Assembly (NCBI GenBank): GCA_914767715.1 | Contig: OU612068.1 | Coordinates: 8,122,001-8,186,000 of the forward strand | Reading direction: 5' to 3' | Source of the DNA: Membranipora membranacea | Taxonomy: Eukaryota; Bryozoa; Gymnolaemata; Cheilostomatida; Membraniporidae | DNA: 64,000 nt | Shown: piece by piece, positions 62,664-64,000 of the stretch | How positions within the stretch are numbered: position 1 is the first letter of the stretch | Layout of the letters: every line of letters starts with the position of its first letter | The notes under the pieces: generated by a model | Told to the model about the DNA's origin: nothing | Databases searched by the model: none | What the model saw: only the letters and a program-made list of their open reading frames with translations | Made by a program: the position numbers and the translations under genes

Positions 62664-63259
62664 CTATTGTTGCAACATAAACAATAGAAATAGTTCCCAA
62701 ACACTGTGATACCACCCTTTATTTGTGAAGTGAACACAGATGTACATTTAGTGAGCTTTATCAGGAACTGGTGGTGAGTATTGTCTCACATATAGAAGAA
62801 TGGAACAATAGTTTCTAAACTGGCCAAGTTTCTATTTCTAGCCGATACTTGTAGTGCATCCTGTACCATTCAAAATTTTTGAATTGTACTATAGTAGCCG
62901 AGTTGAAACATCAGGATTTTTAGTATCAGCATAAAATTAGAGACTATTTATAGTATAGCATAATAACAGCAGCAAGGGATATTTTGCTGGAGAATCACTG
63001 ATGTCACATTCAAGGAATCACAGCCTATTTGGGACCAGTTTCAATTATAGTTGCCATCAGTTACAACTAGTTTGTTTAGTTGCAAATTTTTGTTACAAAA
63101 GACATAAACGTATATATAGCATAGTAACAATTTATAATATAAAATGCATTTAAAGTTTGAACACAAATTGCTTGTTATATACAAATGTGTTATCTTTGTC
63201 ATTGTTTTTTTTTTCTGTAATAAAAAAAGTTGAATACTAAGAAGTACACATAGAAATGA

Positions 63260-63460
63260 TCAGAAAAAGAAAATAAGAAGTATGGGTCCAGAGTGCCGAC
63301 CAACCCTATAACTAACTACAAATACCAGCACACACATCAAGAAGAGCCCAGCCAAAACTTGCCCGTCAGACCTGCTATTCACCGCAGGTCCTAAGACGCC
63401 TCGCCAGCCCAACAGTGAAATCTCACCCTGGCCCTGCCTTCTCCTCACTTGTTGTCGGTT
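63260..63460 (-). CDS. Candidate exon of a membrane protein
   Basis: An open minus-strand frame encodes a basic, Gln/Gly-rich start (RRRQGQGEISLLGWRG) and a hydrophobic segment (VLAGLFLMCVLVFVVSY). A donor such as GTA-GTTAGT near 63315 is possible but gives a phase that does not fit the exon at 62663, so an intermediate exon or another donor is needed. It may belong to the same gene as that exon. Base composition is less AT-rich than the surroundings, as expected for coding sequence. Confidence 0.35.
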   Translation of the reverse strand, partial: NRQQVRRRQGQGEISLLGWRGVLGPAVNSRSDGQVLAGLFLMCVLVFVVSYRVGRHSGPILLIFFF

Positions 63461-64000
63461 TTAATAACAAAAAATGTAAAAGAGATTAATTTATCTTCAG
63501 AATGAAAAAAGTGGCAGTGATATTCACCAAAGTTCAAGGGAATTTTATTTCCAGCTACCTAGACCAGTTATTGATGATGAACGCTCTCACCTTATTCCCT
63601 AATTTCTCATCTCTGTAAATTAAGCGTTTGTTTAATAATTTGCGCTGCAGATATAAAATTCTTGTCCATTTGGAGAAGATTCCTTCCAAAGATGCGCGCA
63701 TGAATGCAGTCGCTGAAAAATATTTGGTATTCGACCCCAGCTAACAGGTAGGCTAGTGCTCTGTATTGTTTGAATTTTCTCAACAGCATACATACTTTGT
63801 CAGATAAAAAAAAAATGGGAAAAGAATGGCAAGCTGCTCTCAGCAGTGCCTGACTGGTTGCGTCGGAAACGAGTTATCACCAACTACTACATGTCTTCAA
63901 TTTTGAGGACCTCAGTGCAATGATAATCTTAAACCCAGGGTCGGGAACCGACAATTGAAATCTGCAACGTGCGACTAAGGCATCGCTGCAGAGCATGTGG

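Overview
This is nuclear DNA of an animal, most likely an early-branching marine invertebrate. A sponge is my best guess, but the window does not prove it. It is AT-rich. Genes are split by GT-AG introns, many only 80-300 bases long, whose phases close exactly when exons are joined. There are no operons or ribosome binding sites. Three conserved animal genes could be reassembled almost completely: PXK/MONaKA (pseudokinase), RNF32 (two RING fingers around an IQ motif) and a hillarin-type LIM-transglutaminase-like protein. All exon structures were worked out by eye from splice signals, reading-frame phase and recognised protein families.

Layout. 1-2.6 kb (-): end of a Ty3/gypsy-like retroelement, with an integrase frame and a broken envelope-like frame. 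3.4-5.4 kb (+): unrecognised four-exon gene, with a possible alternative last exon at 6.6 kb. 5.6-9.65 kb: repeats (a fold-back element, a roughly 177-base satellite and a perfect 53-base-arm palindrome). 10.4 kb and 18.5 kb (+): isolated candidate exons. 12.3-17.2 kb: a large imperfect palindrome whose arms each carry one copy of a small secreted cysteine-rich gene, head to head with its own TATA box. 18.9-24.1 kb (-): type I membrane receptor (CUB, CCP/sushi-like domain, transmembrane segment, long tail), with an opposite-strand gene for a secreted protein inside its last intron. 26.5-37.9 kb (-): PXK, 14 coding exons. Intron 8 of PXK contains, on the + strand, a complete gene joining eight Trp-marked ankyrin-like repeats to a C-terminal caspase domain. 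37.9-41.9 kb: largely gene-poor. 42.0-45.3 kb (+): RNF32. 46.1-59.9 kb (-): hillarin-like gene, tail-to-tail with RNF32. 60-64 kb: weak ORFs, a tRNA-like sequence and one or two membrane-protein exons on the - strand.

The genes do not form one pathway. PXK (PX lipid binding, WH2 actin binding) and the hillarin-like protein both suggest membrane/cytoskeleton work. RNF32 is a probable ubiquitin ligase. The CUB-CCP receptor and the small secreted proteins look like surface or extracellular molecules. The most unusual item is the ankyrin-caspase: its Trp spacing is almost exactly 39 residues, rather than the 33 of ordinary ankyrin repeats, and its protease centre looks intact although its active-site pentapeptide is altered.
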